A stretch of 64,000 nucleotides of DNA from Kamptonema formosum PCC 10802 (GCF_000332335.1 NZ_KB235948.1:4811289-4875288); one strand, 5' to 3'. Numbered from the stretch's first letter, positions 16,841 through 26,001 are shown. Numbers and translations: made by a program. The notes: generated by a model not told the origin, from the sequence alone.

Positions 16841-17719
16841 CTAGTTGCCGGCAGTGCTGCTATCGGGGGTGAGAACTGCCGGTTTTTGGCGGACTCTGGC
16901 TTCTATGGGCTTGACTTTTTCGACTATTTTAATTAATTCTTCATAGTTGGGGGCCTTAGCATTGGGGATATAACCGGCATCCCCTGCAATATCCGAAGTC
17001 GCTTGGCTCATCGCGGTCTTGATTCTCTCCTGTTGCTTTGGCTCTAGATTAGGCGCGAGGAGTACAGCCCCGGTGGGAATCCCCCGACTGGTGTGGGCAA
17101 TACGAAACTTGGTTTGGCTAAATTCCCCCTGCAGGCGCTCAAACTCATCCTCAGACAGAGCGCCGGCATCGACCGTGCCAGAACTTATCCATTCCAGAAC
17201 CGTTTTAGGAGTGGGCGCAACGCGCACTTCTGCTAGGGTTAAACCGTACAAGTAATACAGGGGCAGATAATAGCCGGCAGCAGATCCAGGCTCTCCCAAG
17301 GCAATGACTTTGCCACGCATATCTGCTAATGTTTGGATGGGGCTATCTTCTCGGACTGCGATCGTGGAGCGTAAATTGATCGTGCCTTGCATGGGAAACA
17401 GGGGGATGTACTGCTTTTGAGCGATGGCAATGGCTGCCAAACCGGGGGGAGCAAACACGACAGACCAAACTTGACGCTGAATTTTTTCCTGAGCGTTCAA
17501 TTCGTTATAGACCGGCTCCACTTCAACGATGCTGTTGGTCTGCTGCGCTAAATAATCCTTAAAGCGTTGATAATCTTCTAGAGAGCGGGAGCCGGTATCA
17601 TAGCTGACTACACCAACTGTCAACCTTCCGATGGGAGTTGTTTTAATCGGAAAGCATCCTGTCAATAACAACCCGCCCAATAAGAATAACTGCGCTAGCA
17701 GCAGCCGGCGTGAAAACAT
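16841..17719 (-). CDS. PhnD-like periplasmic substrate-binding lipoprotein
   Basis: 292 aa. A signal peptide ends in the lipobox LLLTGC near residue 22, so the mature protein is lipid-anchored outside the inner membrane. The rest fits the PhnD-type (phosphate/phosphonate) solute-binding fold: LTVGVVSYDTGSRSLEDYQR, later LADMRGKVIALGEPGSAAGY and TVDAGALSEDEF. No permease or ATPase gene is adjacent. Instead it stands beside a kinase gene and a haem-HAMP sensor gene, which suggests a sensing rather than an uptake role. That is inference from the neighbours. Confidence 0.85.
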   Translation of the reverse strand: MFSRRLLLAQLFLLGGLLLTGCFPIKTTPIGRLTVGVVSYDTGSRSLEDYQRFKDYLAQQTNSIVEVEPVYNELNAQEKIQRQVWSVVFAPPGLAAIAIAQKQYIPLFPMQGTINLRSTIAVREDSPIQTLADMRGKVIALGEPGSAAGYYLPLYYLYGLTLAEVRVAPTPKTVLEWISSGTVDAGALSEDEFERLQGEFSQTKFRIAHTSRGIPTGAVLLAPNLEPKQQERIKTAMSQATSDIAGDAGYIPNAKAPNYEELIKIVEKVKPIEARVRQKPAVLTPDSSTAGN

Positions 17720-17975
17720 AGGTTTTATGAAGCAACAACTACAGCGTGTGGGACTTTCACCGGACGACCGCCCACACCGCAGGGGGCGGCGCGAGGTTCA
17801 GGAGAGGGGGAGAGAGGGGAGCTTCCAAGGCAGCTCTTTGAGCAGTTTCTGTCTGGCAGCGCGCACTACTTTGAAGGAGCGATCTGGCGGAACGCACCCG
17901 GCTTCTTTAAGATAGATCATACTTGAGTGAGACGCTCTGTCCCTAACTGCTTAGTTTAGAACCCCGAGCAACGCT

Positions 17976-18218
17976 ATGTCTAAAGAATTTACCGTTGGTA
18001 ACAGAGTTCGAGTGGTGGCGCTACCGCCTTACGTTAAAACCGCTGAACCGAAACCGATGCTGCGCCCGCCGAATGTGATTCGGATTGGCGAGGAAGGGGT
18101 GGTGCTCGACCGGCGACCTGGCGGATACTGGGGCGTCCGCTTTGCCAAAGGAGCTTTCCTGATCGAGAGCCAGTACATCGAGGCGCTAGAGGGATCTTCC
18201 GACGCCGCCGGCGCTTAG
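17976..18218 (+). CDS. sipA: SipA regulatory protein (DUF3148)
   Basis: 80 aa. The sequence EFTVGNRVRVVALPPYVKTA, then PMLRPPNVIRIGEEGVVLDR, and RPGGYWGVRFAKGAFLIES closely follows recalled SipA. SipA is a small SH3-like beta protein that binds the histidine kinase NblS (Hik33) and modulates high-light and nutrient-stress signalling through RpaB. The length is normal for the family. It stands alone on the plus strand, divergent from the PhnD-like gene. Confidence 0.9.
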   Translation: MSKEFTVGNRVRVVALPPYVKTAEPKPMLRPPNVIRIGEEGVVLDRRPGGYWGVRFAKGAFLIESQYIEALEGSSDAAGA

Positions 18219-18268
18219 CGCGCAGGTGTTAGGGATTGGGGATTAGGGATTAGGGGGCAGCGAGGACG

Positions 18269-18394
18269 GTGAGGGTGCGAACTGAACCGGCGCAAAAGGT
18301 GGCGATCGACGGTGAGGTGATTGGCGCTGTGCCGGTGGAAGTTGAGTGCGTTCCAAAGGGTTTAACGGTTCTGCTGCCGGCGGCAGAAACCTGA
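18269..18394 (+). pseudogene. C-terminal remnant of a YegS/DgkB-type lipid kinase
   Basis: A 41-codon open frame reads QKVAIDGEVIGAVPVEVECV and ends KGLTVLLPAAET. This is the C-terminal strand-rich end of diacylglycerol-kinase-like (YegS/BmrU) proteins, which close with a pattern like QKVVxDGExxGxTPxEVECxPxGLTVxxP. The catalytic N-terminal domain is absent: upstream lies a GATTAGG-type simple repeat and then sipA. So only the tail of a deleted gene remains. Confidence 0.75.
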
Positions 18395-18410
18395 GGCGAT
18401 AGGGGGACAT

Positions 18411-18475
18411 ATAGCGGTTTTCAGTTGGATGAAGTACGTGCCAGAAACCCGGTTTCTTTAAGAAACCGGGTTTCT
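18411..18475. repeat. AAACCCGGTTTC hairpin element, same form as 4051-4113
   Basis: ATAGCGGTTTTCAGTTGGAT followed by GAAGTACGTG and the perfect hairpin AGAAACCCGGTTTCT/AGAAACCGGGTTTCT. It is the partial form of the MITE-like family seen whole at 10726 and 39137. Confidence 0.75.
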
Positions 18476-18634
18476 CACAGGGAGGCGCTCGCCTCCGTGG
18501 TTTGTAGTTCAGCGCAGCCCAAAAGTTTGTAGTTCAGCGCAGCCCAACTATGGGAATCACTCGTTCCCAGGCAGTAGCCTGGGAACGCTCTTCGCTCTGG
18601 GCGCGAGAGGACGAGAGCCCCTAACTGATATTTT

Positions 18635-18718
18635 TTCCGATTAAATGATTTTCACAAATTCCCGACTTTAGACGGGTTTTGTATATATGCTTTCTTCCGG
18701 ATATTAGTAAATTTACCC
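18635..18718. repeat. Long direct repeat, copy 1 (partner at 18869-18952)
   Basis: About 84 bp, starting TTCCGATTAAATGATTTTCA and carrying CCCGACTTTAGACGGGTTTT and ATGCTTTCTTCCGGATATTA. It matches 18869-18952 with only a few differences. The short stem CCCG/CGGG followed by TTTT could act as a weak terminator. Function unknown. Confidence 0.8.
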
Positions 18719-18868
18719 TAAGGCGGCACCGCGCCGGTGCGGCAAATCTGCTTTTCGGGGTGAAATTGCCCCTGCCCGTGGCCATCACCGGCACCGGCAC
18801 CCTGCCACTCCACCCCAAGACCGGGCCATACGGCCATTTTTGGGGGGCGACTGTCCCTAAATTAGATA

Positions 18869-18952
18869 ATTTCCGATTAAATAATTTTCACAAATTCCCG
18901 ACTTTAGACGGGTTTTGTATATATGCTTTCTTCCGGATATTAAAAAATTACC
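18869..18952. repeat. Long direct repeat, copy 2
   Basis: Second copy of 18635-18718, 234 bp downstream. The roughly 150 bp between them is GC-rich and holds no convincing gene. Nothing else is recognised in 18395-19025 besides hairpin repeats. Confidence 0.8.
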
Positions 18953-19025
18953 TCGTTCCGGGGCGGAGCCTCCAGGCGCTCGTTCCCAGGGTCTGCCTGG
19001 GAAGGAGAAAAGGGGGTTGGGCGCG

Positions 19026-20192
19026 CTAAACCTTGCAGCCGACTTGGCGGAGAGATAGGATAGTGGCGGAGGCGTGCTTGGCCACGATGTCTATCTCAGC
19101 TGCAGTGTTAAACCGGCCTATGCCAAACCGAATCGAGGCCATTGCCAGCTGTTCCGAGCGCCCCAGCGCTTGCAAGACGTGGGAGGGAGCGGTTTTGGCG
19201 GAGGAGCAGGCTGCGCCGGAGGACACCGCCACCACCGGCTGCAATCCCAGCAGCAAAGCTTGCCCATCCACCCCAGCGACGCTGATGTTGAGGTTTCCCG
19301 GCAGCCGCTGGGTTGGATGGCCATTGAGAAAAACATCTCCCAAGGCAGACAGATATTCCCAGAGGCGCTGGCGCAACTGGGTGAGGCGCTCTCTCTCGGA
19401 GTCCATTTCTGCGAGGGCCAGCTCTACGGCTTTGGCCAGCCCGACAATTTGCGGGGTGCAGAGGGTGCCCGAGCGCATGCCGCGCTCGTGCCCGCCGCCG
19501 TGCATCTGGGGGGCGAGGCGGACTCTGGGGTTGCGCCGGCGGACATAGAGGGCACCGACGCCTTTGGGCGCATAAATCTTGTGGCCGGTCAGGGAGAGCA
19601 AGTCAATGTTCATCGCGCCGACATCCAGGGGGATTTTGCCGAGCGCTTGGGCGGCGTCGCTGTGGAAGAGGGCGTTTCGCCGGCGGCAGATGGCCCCAAT
19701 TTCTGCTAGGGGCTGGATTGCGCCGATTTCGTTATTCGCCGCCATCACGGAAACCAGAATCGTGTCGGGGCGGAAAGCGAGCTCCAGTTCGGCTAAATCC
19801 AGCAGCCCGTCAGTGCCGGCAGGCAGGTAAGTCACCTCAAATCCCAGGCTTTCCAAGTACCGGCACGGGTCAAGCACGGCACTGTGTTCCGTCTGAACAG
19901 TGATGATGTGACGCCCCTGGCTGAAATACGCCTCAGCCACACCTTTGATAGCCAGATTGTTCGCCTCTGTCGCGCCGCTTGTGAAAACTATTTCTTCGGG
20001 TGTGGCGCTGATGGCGTCTGCGAGGGCTGCCCGGGCTTGTTTGATGGCGGCTTCTGCTTCCCAGCCGTACTGGTGGTTGATGCTGGCGGGGTTGCCGAAG
20101 CGATCGGTGAAGTAGGGCGTCATGGCGGCGATCACCTGCGGATCGACGGGGGTTGTGGCGTGGCTGTCGAGGTAGATGGGTTTGTGTGACAT
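19026..20192 (-). CDS. Cysteine desulfurase (NifS/IscS family)
   Basis: 388 aa, normal length. The PLP-binding Lys lies in SLTGHKIYAPKG, the PLP-stacking His in TEHSAVLDP and the catalytic Cys in SSGAACSSAKTAPSHVL. The SHVL end of that loop is typical of the NifS/IscS group and not of SufS. It draws sulfur from cysteine for Fe-S clusters and tRNA thiolation in the cytosol. No isc or suf genes adjoin it. Several paralogues are usual in cyanobacteria, so no symbol is assigned. Confidence 0.93.
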   Translation of the reverse strand: MSHKPIYLDSHATTPVDPQVIAAMTPYFTDRFGNPASINHQYGWEAEAAIKQARAALADAISATPEEIVFTSGATEANNLAIKGVAEAYFSQGRHIITVQTEHSAVLDPCRYLESLGFEVTYLPAGTDGLLDLAELELAFRPDTILVSVMAANNEIGAIQPLAEIGAICRRRNALFHSDAAQALGKIPLDVGAMNIDLLSLTGHKIYAPKGVGALYVRRRNPRVRLAPQMHGGGHERGMRSGTLCTPQIVGLAKAVELALAEMDSERERLTQLRQRLWEYLSALGDVFLNGHPTQRLPGNLNISVAGVDGQALLLGLQPVVAVSSGAACSSAKTAPSHVLQALGRSEQLAMASIRFGIGRFNTAAEIDIVAKHASATILSLRQVGCKV

Positions 20193-20457
20193 GGCGGGCT
20201 TTTGACGGTGGGCTGCCCAATGCCTGCTGCTGTAAGGGCGGAGGTGGTTTGATTCTAACCCGTTTTTGCTCCACCGTAAAGGTGGGTTTACAAAAAACCT
20301 CCGTTATGGCATAAATAGCACAGGCAATTCCTGCCCCAAGTGGGATGAACCCTCGCACAAAGCTTTGCTAGATCATAGATATCTCTCTAGAAACTGGCCC
20401 CTACGAATACCCCCCTTTCAACGGGTGCCACCCCTCCCCAAGCCGGGCGCGAGGTTG

Positions 20458-20486
20458 TTGACAGTTGAAGGGGGAAAAGGTATAAT
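20458..20486 (+). promoter_or_regulatory. Full-consensus sigma-70 promoter
   Basis: TTGACA (20458-20463) and TATAAT (20481-20486) are both exact, with a 17-bp spacer. Transcription would start near 20493, leaving a leader of about 340 nt before folK. That leader holds a 9-bp hairpin (CGCAGTTTC/GAAACTGCG near 20680-20708) and a GCAGGATCTCCTGC palindrome near 20763. No convincing gene is seen in 20193-20829. Confidence 0.7.
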
Positions 20487-20829
20487 AGACGAGGGGATCT
20501 AAGGGGACAGGTGCTGGGGATTCAGGCGGCTGAGAATTTCGGCGTCTCGCTGAAATAGTAAGGGCGCACAGAGGGAGAGCTGTTTGTCTGGACGCTGAGG
20601 AGTTTCGGGATTTGGCGGTCTTTGACTTGATAAGTTTTGCATTAGCCACCCCCACCCTGCTGGCGGGTCAGGGAATAGCGCAGTTTCAGGAGCAATGGGA
20701 AACTGCGGGTGAGGCCAGCAGGCTGTCGTGTTTTGAGGGGTTTGGGCAGTGAAGGGTGATGCAGGATCTCCTGCGCTTCAGCAACTTGTACCGCGTATTT
20801 GATAGAATTGCCCTGCAATATCTGAGAAC

Positions 20830-21318
20830 ATGAAATCCGCACGAACGGCAATCGCGCTCGGCAGCAATCTAGGCGATTCCCGCGCTATTTTGGAGGCTGC
20901 CCTGGAAACTCTCGCCCAAACTCCGGGAATTACTGTAGAGAGTCGATCGAGCTGGTATCAAACGGTGGCGGTGGGGCCGGCGCAACCGGATTATATCAAT
21001 GGCTGCGCTTTGCTGCGCGTCAATGTCCTGCCGCAGGAACTGTTAGAAACGCTGCTGGAAATTGAAGCTAAGTTTGGTCGGGTGCGCCAAGAGCGCTGGG
21101 GTGCGAGAACTCTGGATCTGGATTTGTTGCTGTTTGACGATTTAATAGTAGACACACCGGCACTGCAGCTGCCTCACCCGCGCCTGAGGGAGCGAGCATT
21201 TGTACTTATGCCCCTGGCTGAGATTGCTCCGGATTGGAGCGAGCCGGCATGCGGGGAAACGATCCGGACGCTCCTAGAAGCGGTAGACTGTTCAGGAGTG
21301 CGCCGGCTGAGCCAGTGA
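20830..21318 (+). CDS. folK: HPPK, folate biosynthesis
   Basis: 162 aa, the usual size of 2-amino-4-hydroxy-6-hydroxymethyldihydropteridine diphosphokinase. It begins with IALGSNLGDSRA. The pterin/ATP-binding core follows in order: SSWYQTVAVGP, QPDYINGCALL, RVRQERWGARTLDLDLLLFD (metal-binding Asp pair) and HPRLRERAFVLMPL. It transfers pyrophosphate from ATP to the pterin in the cytosol. A NUDIX gene follows 132 bp downstream on the same strand; I recall this pairing in other cyanobacteria. Confidence 0.95.
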   Translation: MKSARTAIALGSNLGDSRAILEAALETLAQTPGITVESRSSWYQTVAVGPAQPDYINGCALLRVNVLPQELLETLLEIEAKFGRVRQERWGARTLDLDLLLFDDLIVDTPALQLPHPRLRERAFVLMPLAEIAPDWSEPACGETIRTLLEAVDCSGVRRLSQ

Positions 21319-21450
21319 GTCTGGCCGGTCGGGCGCTCTCGCCTGGGTACGGCTTAGCAACAGGGAATTTTGCGTATTAATGCGCTTTAGCACATGCAGC
21401 TTTGAGCAAGTTAACGGGGGAGTGAAATGGGGGGTAGATTTGCAGTATGA

Positions 21451-22032
21451 TTGTCTGAACCTGAATGCGCGAATTTACTTATGCCAGTTGGACAAGAACC
21501 CCCGACCGTGTTGAAACAGCGACTGTCCTACCGAGGACGAAAATTTGGCTTTGAAGTCACCACCCTGCGTTTGCCCAACGGTGCGGAGGGCGACTGGGAG
21601 TGCGTGCGCCACCCGGGGGGCGCTCTGGCTGTGCCGGTGACACCGGAAGGAAAATTGATACTATTGAGACAGTATCGCTTTGCCGCGCAGGGGCGTTTGC
21701 TGGAGTTCCCCGCCGGCACGCTGGAACCGAACGAAGATCCAGCCGGGACGATTCAGCGCGAAATTGAGGAAGAAACGGGCTATCGCGCTCACAAGTGGAG
21801 AAAACTGGGAGAATTTTTCCTGGCTCCGGGCTATTCAGATGAAATCATATACGCCTTTCTGGCGGAGGATTTGGAGCGCCTGGATACGCCTCCGAGCCAG
21901 GATGCTGATGAGGATATAGAAACGGTTTTGCTGACTCCAGAAGAACTGGAGTCAGCTATCCTTGCCGGAGAGCCGGTGGACGCCAAATCGATTTCTAGCT
22001 TTTTCCTAGCCCGTCCGTTCTTGAAATCCTAA
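21451..22032 (+). CDS. NUDIX hydrolase, ADP-ribose pyrophosphatase type
   Basis: 193 aa from TTG 21451, or 183 aa from ATG 21481. A full Nudix box is present, GTLEPNEDPAGTIQREIEEE followed by TGY (GX5EX7REUXEEXGU). It is preceded by RQYRFAAQGRLLEFPAGTLE, the pattern of ADP-ribose pyrophosphatases, which cleave ADP-ribose to AMP and ribose-5-phosphate. The protein is cytosolic. Its stop overlaps the start region of the next frame, but the next gene probably begins 24 nt further on. Confidence 0.88.
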   Translation: MSEPECANLLMPVGQEPPTVLKQRLSYRGRKFGFEVTTLRLPNGAEGDWECVRHPGGALAVPVTPEGKLILLRQYRFAAQGRLLEFPAGTLEPNEDPAGTIQREIEEETGYRAHKWRKLGEFFLAPGYSDEIIYAFLAEDLERLDTPPSQDADEDIETVLLTPEELESAILAGEPVDAKSISSFFLARPFLKS

Positions 22033-22055
22033 TGCTTTACGCAAGGAGGAAGGGT

Positions 22056-22535
22056 ATGATGTTCGCACGTCAGTTCTGTTTAGTTGCGACTGCAATTATT
22101 TCGGGAACAAGCTTTGTTACTGACGTGGCTTTCAAGGAGGTTCGCGCTCGGTCGATCCCCTCGGACGAGTCCAAACCCGTGAAACAGACAAAAGTGGGCC
22201 AGAATAGGATAATCAACCAGCTGAGCAGTGAAAAATACCGGTGCTCTACGGACATTGCGGGGAGCCCGGGGGCTTACACGGTGGCGTTTGAGATAGTGCC
22301 GGCAGAGGCTTACAATAAGGAATTGCCGATTAGTGCCGAGGTTCTGTCGCCCGCACAGAGCGCGAAAAATTCCCGGGTGACAGCTCGCTTTGTAGAGCAA
22401 GGACAGACCGGCAAATTCTTTGAAGGGGATTACCAGGGACAGGTCCTGCAAATTGTGGTTTACTCTATGGGCAGTTTGGGTGTGTACTTAGATGGGAACG
22501 GGGGAAGGACTGAGTGCAGGAAGCTCTCTACTTGA
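22056..22535 (+). CDS. Secreted hypothetical protein
   Basis: 159 aa from ATG 22056, chosen because AAGGAGGA lies 6-13 nt upstream. The N-terminus MMFARQFCLVATAIISGTSF is a signal peptide. The mature part has two cysteines (YRCSTD and RTECRK) that could form a disulfide, and a beta-rich pattern (TARFVEQGQTGKFFEGDYQG). No known family is recognised. It is likely periplasmic or extracellular. Confidence 0.7.
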   Translation: MMFARQFCLVATAIISGTSFVTDVAFKEVRARSIPSDESKPVKQTKVGQNRIINQLSSEKYRCSTDIAGSPGAYTVAFEIVPAEAYNKELPISAEVLSPAQSAKNSRVTARFVEQGQTGKFFEGDYQGQVLQIVVYSMGSLGVYLDGNGGRTECRKLST

Positions 22536-22926
22536 GAAAAAATAGCGGATAGAGGGCTTGAGCTGCCGGTGGGAGAGGCAGGCAGCGAGTGCCGGCGGGG
22601 AAGCTAGTTGACGCGCCGAGGATTCAGCAGTATAATAATCACAGGAGCAGCGCTAAGCGCTACGAGAGTGCCGGTCTTGCCATACCGGAAACCGGGTTTC
22701 TTTATAAAATCAAGGGGATTCGGGCCTTCTAGCTCAAAGAAAGCCGGTTTCTTACCGCTGCAGAAGAATGCAGGGCTGGCTCTCAAGAACAGTTCTAATG
22801 GAGCTGTGAAAGTTTTTTTGAAGAAACCGCCCCCGTGAAGGAGCGCCAAGGGAAGAAAGGAATGAGGATTTCACAACTCCTTGAGAGCTGCTGTAGCAGA
22901 GGACCAATATTAACAGCGGTGAGATT
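22536..22926. other. Spacer with CCGGTTTC half-element
   Basis: No gene is seen. It contains GAAACCGGGTTTCTTTATAA near 22689, a half-copy of the interspersed CCGGTTTC family, and a second GCCGGTTTCTT near 22743. Confidence 0.5.
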
Positions 22927-23772
22927 ATGTTGCTAGAATTGGCGGTTGGGGATGCTTACGGTGCCGGCTTTGAATATGCCGGCGCGGAGATGGTTTTGCA
23001 GTATAATAATCTCAGCAGATATGTGAGGCACCCCCGCCACCGGCTCACACCGGGCTCCTACACGGACGACACGCAAATGAGTCTGGCAATTGCGGAAACT
23101 ATTGTGGCGGGGGAACCGTGGGTGCCAGAGGTTTTGGCTCGCCGGTTTGTGGGAACTTTCAAGCGCGATCCGAGAGAGGGTTATGCCAGCCGGTTTTATC
23201 AGTTTTTGCTAAAAGTTAGGAATGGGGAGGAGTTCCTCGAACAGATGCAGCCAGACAGCGATAAAAGTGGGGCGTCGATGCGTGTGGTGCCGGTGGGTGT
23301 TTTCCCCACGGTTGAGCGGGTGATTGAGGCGGCGACGGTTCAGGCGGCGCTGACGCACAACACGCCGGATGGAATTAATGCGGCTCGAACGGCTGCTTTG
23401 ATGTCGCATTACTTTATTTACCGGCTGGGTGCGAAAAGCGATCTGGGAGAGTTCCTGGAAACTCATGTTCCGGGATATCCGTGGTCGCAGCCGTGGCAGG
23501 GTGAGGTAAGATCGAAAGGCTGGATGAGTGTGCGGGCGGCAATTACTGCTGTGATGCGCAACGACAGCTTGAGCGAACTCCTGAGGGATTGCATTGCTTT
23601 CACCGGGGATGTGGATACGGTGGCGGCGATTGCGCTTGCTGGCGGTTCTTGCAGTGAGGAGATTGCCCAGGATCTCCCCCACCATCTGATCGAAGGGTTA
23701 GAAAATGGTTCGTATGGCAGGGATTATATCATAGAGCTAGACCGGCAGCTGATGAGTGGGGTGAAAAAATAG
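22927..23772 (+). CDS. ADP-ribosylglycohydrolase family protein
   Basis: 281 aa. The dinuclear-metal motifs of the ARH/DraG family are in place: ELAVGDAYGAGFE at the N-terminus, SYTDDTQMSLAIAE (Thr-Asp-Asp) near residue 40, and FTGDVDTVAAIALAGG near residue 220. The family removes ADP-ribose from proteins or small molecules. There is no partner ADP-ribosyltransferase nearby, so the substrate is unknown. The first residues match the usual LGLAVGDALG start, so the gene is nearly complete at the N-terminus, though a slightly earlier start cannot be excluded. Confidence 0.88.
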   Translation: MLLELAVGDAYGAGFEYAGAEMVLQYNNLSRYVRHPRHRLTPGSYTDDTQMSLAIAETIVAGEPWVPEVLARRFVGTFKRDPREGYASRFYQFLLKVRNGEEFLEQMQPDSDKSGASMRVVPVGVFPTVERVIEAATVQAALTHNTPDGINAARTAALMSHYFIYRLGAKSDLGEFLETHVPGYPWSQPWQGEVRSKGWMSVRAAITAVMRNDSLSELLRDCIAFTGDVDTVAAIALAGGSCSEEIAQDLPHHLIEGLENGSYGRDYIIELDRQLMSGVKK

Positions 23773-23804
23773 CAGGGAGAGCTTTTCTGTTTTATTATTG
23801 TATG

Positions 23805-24118
23805 AAATGCTTGGGCGCTGGGGCTCTGTTGGGCTAAAGCCCAACTACAAACCTGTTTAATGTTTGGATGCAATGCTTGGGCGCTGGAACTCTGTTGGGC
23901 TAAAGCCCAACTACAAACCTGTTTAATGTTTGGATGCAATGCTTGGGCGCTGGAGTTCTGTTGGGCTAAAGCCCAACTACAAACCTGTTTAATGTTTGGA
24001 TGCAATGCTTGGGCGCTGGGGCTCTGTTGGGCTAAAGCCCAACTACAAACCTGTTTAATGTTTGGATGCAATGCTTGGGCGCTGGAACTCTGTTGGGCTA
24101 AAGCCCAATTACAAACCG
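23805..24118. repeat. 66-bp tandem repeat, five units
   Basis: Units start at 23805, 23871, 23937, 24003 and 24069. Each carries AATGCTTGGGCGCTGG, then GGGCTAAAGCCCAACTACAA and CCTGTTTAATGTTTGG. Differences between units are only one or two bases. Since 66 is a multiple of three, reading frames stay open on both strands as 22-residue repeats, but there is no start context or protein-like composition. It ends 19 bp before phrA. Confidence 0.9.
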
Positions 24119-24136
24119 TAATAATAACGCTAGGAA

Positions 24137-25570
24137 ATGTCTGATATAATTTTGTTCTGGCACCGGCGCGATTTGCGCCTTTCTGACAATGTGGGGCTGG
24201 CTGCAGCCCGAGATAAAACCCCGAAAGTGGCAGGCGTTTTCTGCCTCGATCCCAATATCCTCAACCGCGACGATGTAGCACCGGCACGACTCAAGTATAT
24301 GGCTGGCTGTTTGCAGCATTTGCAGCAGCGCTATGCCGAAGTTGGCGGGAAGCTGTTAATAGTGCAAGGAGATCCCCTCCAAACCATTCCCGCACTGGCA
24401 GCTGCCCTCAGCGCTAAAGCGGTATACTGGAATTTAGACATCGAACCTTATTCCCGAGAGCGCGACAAATCAGTCAGCGAAGCGCTGCGAGCTAAAGGCA
24501 TTGCTGCCGAAACTTTTTGGGACCAGCTGCTGCACGCACCGGCAGAAATTCGCACGGGTTCCGGATTTCCTTACACCGTCTACACCCCCTTCTGGAAAAA
24601 CTGGATCGCCAAACCCAAATCGCAACCCGCTCCCGAGCTGCAACATGCCGAATCGCTGACAGAAAAAGAACTGCAAGCGGCGCTCAATGCCGGTGCCGGT
24701 GAGCTTCCCTGGAAGGATTTAGGAAAAATATGGGAAAACCCGCTGCTGCTGGAACCAGGAGAGAGCGCGGCGCAAGAAAAGCTGGAAGAATTCTGCTACC
24801 GCGCCATTTTTGACTACCAAGAACAGCGCAATTTTCCTGCAGCTCCCGGCACTTCTATGCTGAGCGCCGCCCTCAAATTTGGGGCGATTGGCATCCGCAC
24901 GGTTTGGGCGGCGGCGAAGGGCGCTTTAGAGCAGTGCCGCAGCGATGAAACCCTCGCCGGCGTTCAAACTTGGCAGCAGGAATTGGCGTGGCGGGAGTTC
25001 TACCAGCACGCCATGTATCACTTCCCAGAATTAGCCTCTGGCTCCTATCGCGAGCCTTTCAAAAACTTTCCTTGGGATAATAAAGAAGATCACTTCCAAG
25101 CGTGGTGTGAGGGCAAGACCGGCTACCCGATGGTTGACGCTGCCATGCGCCAGCTGAATGAAACCGGCTGGATGCACAACCGCTGCCGCATGATTGTCGC
25201 CAGTTTCCTCACAAAAGACCTAATTATTAACTGGCAGTGGGGAGAAAAATACTTCATGCAAAAGCTGGTTGACGGGGATTTAGCGGCGAACAATGGCGGC
25301 TGGCAGTGGAGCGCTTCCAGCGGCATGGACCCGAAACCGCTGCGGATTTTTAATCCGGCAACTCAAGCGCAGAAATTCGACCCCGAGGGGGAATATATCC
25401 GGCAGTGGCTGCCAGAACTCGGCAGTTTGGATGCGGAAGCTCTGGTGACGGGCAAAATTTCCGCTGGCGAGCGGGAGGGTTGCGGCTATCCAGCACCGAT
25501 TGTGGATCACAACCAGCAGCAGCGCCGGTTTAAGGCGCTTTACCAGCAGCTGAAAGGCGGCAGTATTTAG
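24137..25570 (+). CDS. phrA: Deoxyribodipyrimidine photolyase (class I)
   Basis: 477 aa, the length of the cyanobacterial enzyme. The N-terminal alpha/beta antenna domain starts [17 protein letters not shown]. The FAD domain carries [52 protein letters not shown] and [15 protein letters not shown], then [19 protein letters not shown]. It uses blue light to split cyclobutane pyrimidine dimers. The chromophore (8-HDF or another) cannot be told from motifs alone. AGGAA lies tight against ATG 24137. Confidence 0.95.
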   Translation: MSDIILFWHRRDLRLSDNVGLAAARDKTPKVAGVFCLDPNILNRDDVAPARLKYMAGCLQHLQQRYAEVGGKLLIVQGDPLQTIPALAAALSAKAVYWNLDIEPYSRERDKSVSEALRAKGIAAETFWDQLLHAPAEIRTGSGFPYTVYTPFWKNWIAKPKSQPAPELQHAESLTEKELQAALNAGAGELPWKDLGKIWENPLLLEPGESAAQEKLEEFCYRAIFDYQEQRNFPAAPGTSMLSAALKFGAIGIRTVWAAAKGALEQCRSDETLAGVQTWQQELAWREFYQHAMYHFPELASGSYREPFKNFPWDNKEDHFQAWCEGKTGYPMVDAAMRQLNETGWMHNRCRMIVASFLTKDLIINWQWGEKYFMQKLVDGDLAANNGGWQWSASSGMDPKPLRIFNPATQAQKFDPEGEYIRQWLPELGSLDAEALVTGKISAGEREGCGYPAPIVDHNQQQRRFKALYQQLKGGSI

Positions 25571-25640
25571 CTGTTGGCTGCCGGCAGACGATTTTGGATT
25601 TTGGATGCGTGGATTTTGGATTTTGGATTGAACAAACGGC

Positions 25641-25680
25641 AGCAGTAGGGTGCGTTCCGCTTTGCGGAACGCACCCTACT
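25641..25680. repeat. GTAGGGTGCGTTCC hairpin
   Basis: Perfect stem GTAGGGTGCGTTCCGC/GCGGAACGCACCCTAC with a tiny loop. A sister hairpin is at 28061-28095 and weaker forms occur at about 14463, 36614 and 52101. Without a T-run it is better called an interspersed palindrome than a terminator. Confidence 0.75.
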
Positions 25681-25713
25681 TTAGCGGGTGTGGGGTTCCG
25701 CACCGGCACGCCT

Positions 25714-25851
25714 TATAGCAATAAACAGTCAGTTTAGGACACGCTCGATACGAAGTATAGACGTAGGGCAGGCGCTCCCTCCGTGCCCTGAAGATCTCTG
25801 GGACAGGCGTCTCGCCTGTCCTACGTCCTAACCTAACTGCCTACTGCTATA
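25714..25851. mobile_element. MITE-like element, TATAGCA family, copy 1
   Basis: 138 bp. The left end TATAGCAATAAACAGTCAGT pairs with the complement of the right end, TATAGCAGTAGGCAGTTAGG. The inner part includes the palindrome GGACAGGCGTCTCGCCTGTCC. Related elements with the same ends and the same inner palindrome lie at 47092-47226 and 61830-61945. No coding capacity. Confidence 0.75.
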
Positions 25852-26001
25852 ATACTCAGGAAACATTACCTATTCCAAAAGGCATAGAGCCGGTCTAGAG
25901 TTTTAAGTTTGTTGAATATTCCTAAAGGATATTGTTGAAAGCAGAAACTTGCCTCGAAAATCAGTTACAATTACAGCAAACCTCTTGAAACGGAGAGCGT
26001 T

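Noticed and set aside
23724..24144. Repeat proteins (22-residue units) on both strands at the 66-bp array
   Set aside because: The period is a multiple of three, which keeps all frames open by chance. No SD or family supports coding.
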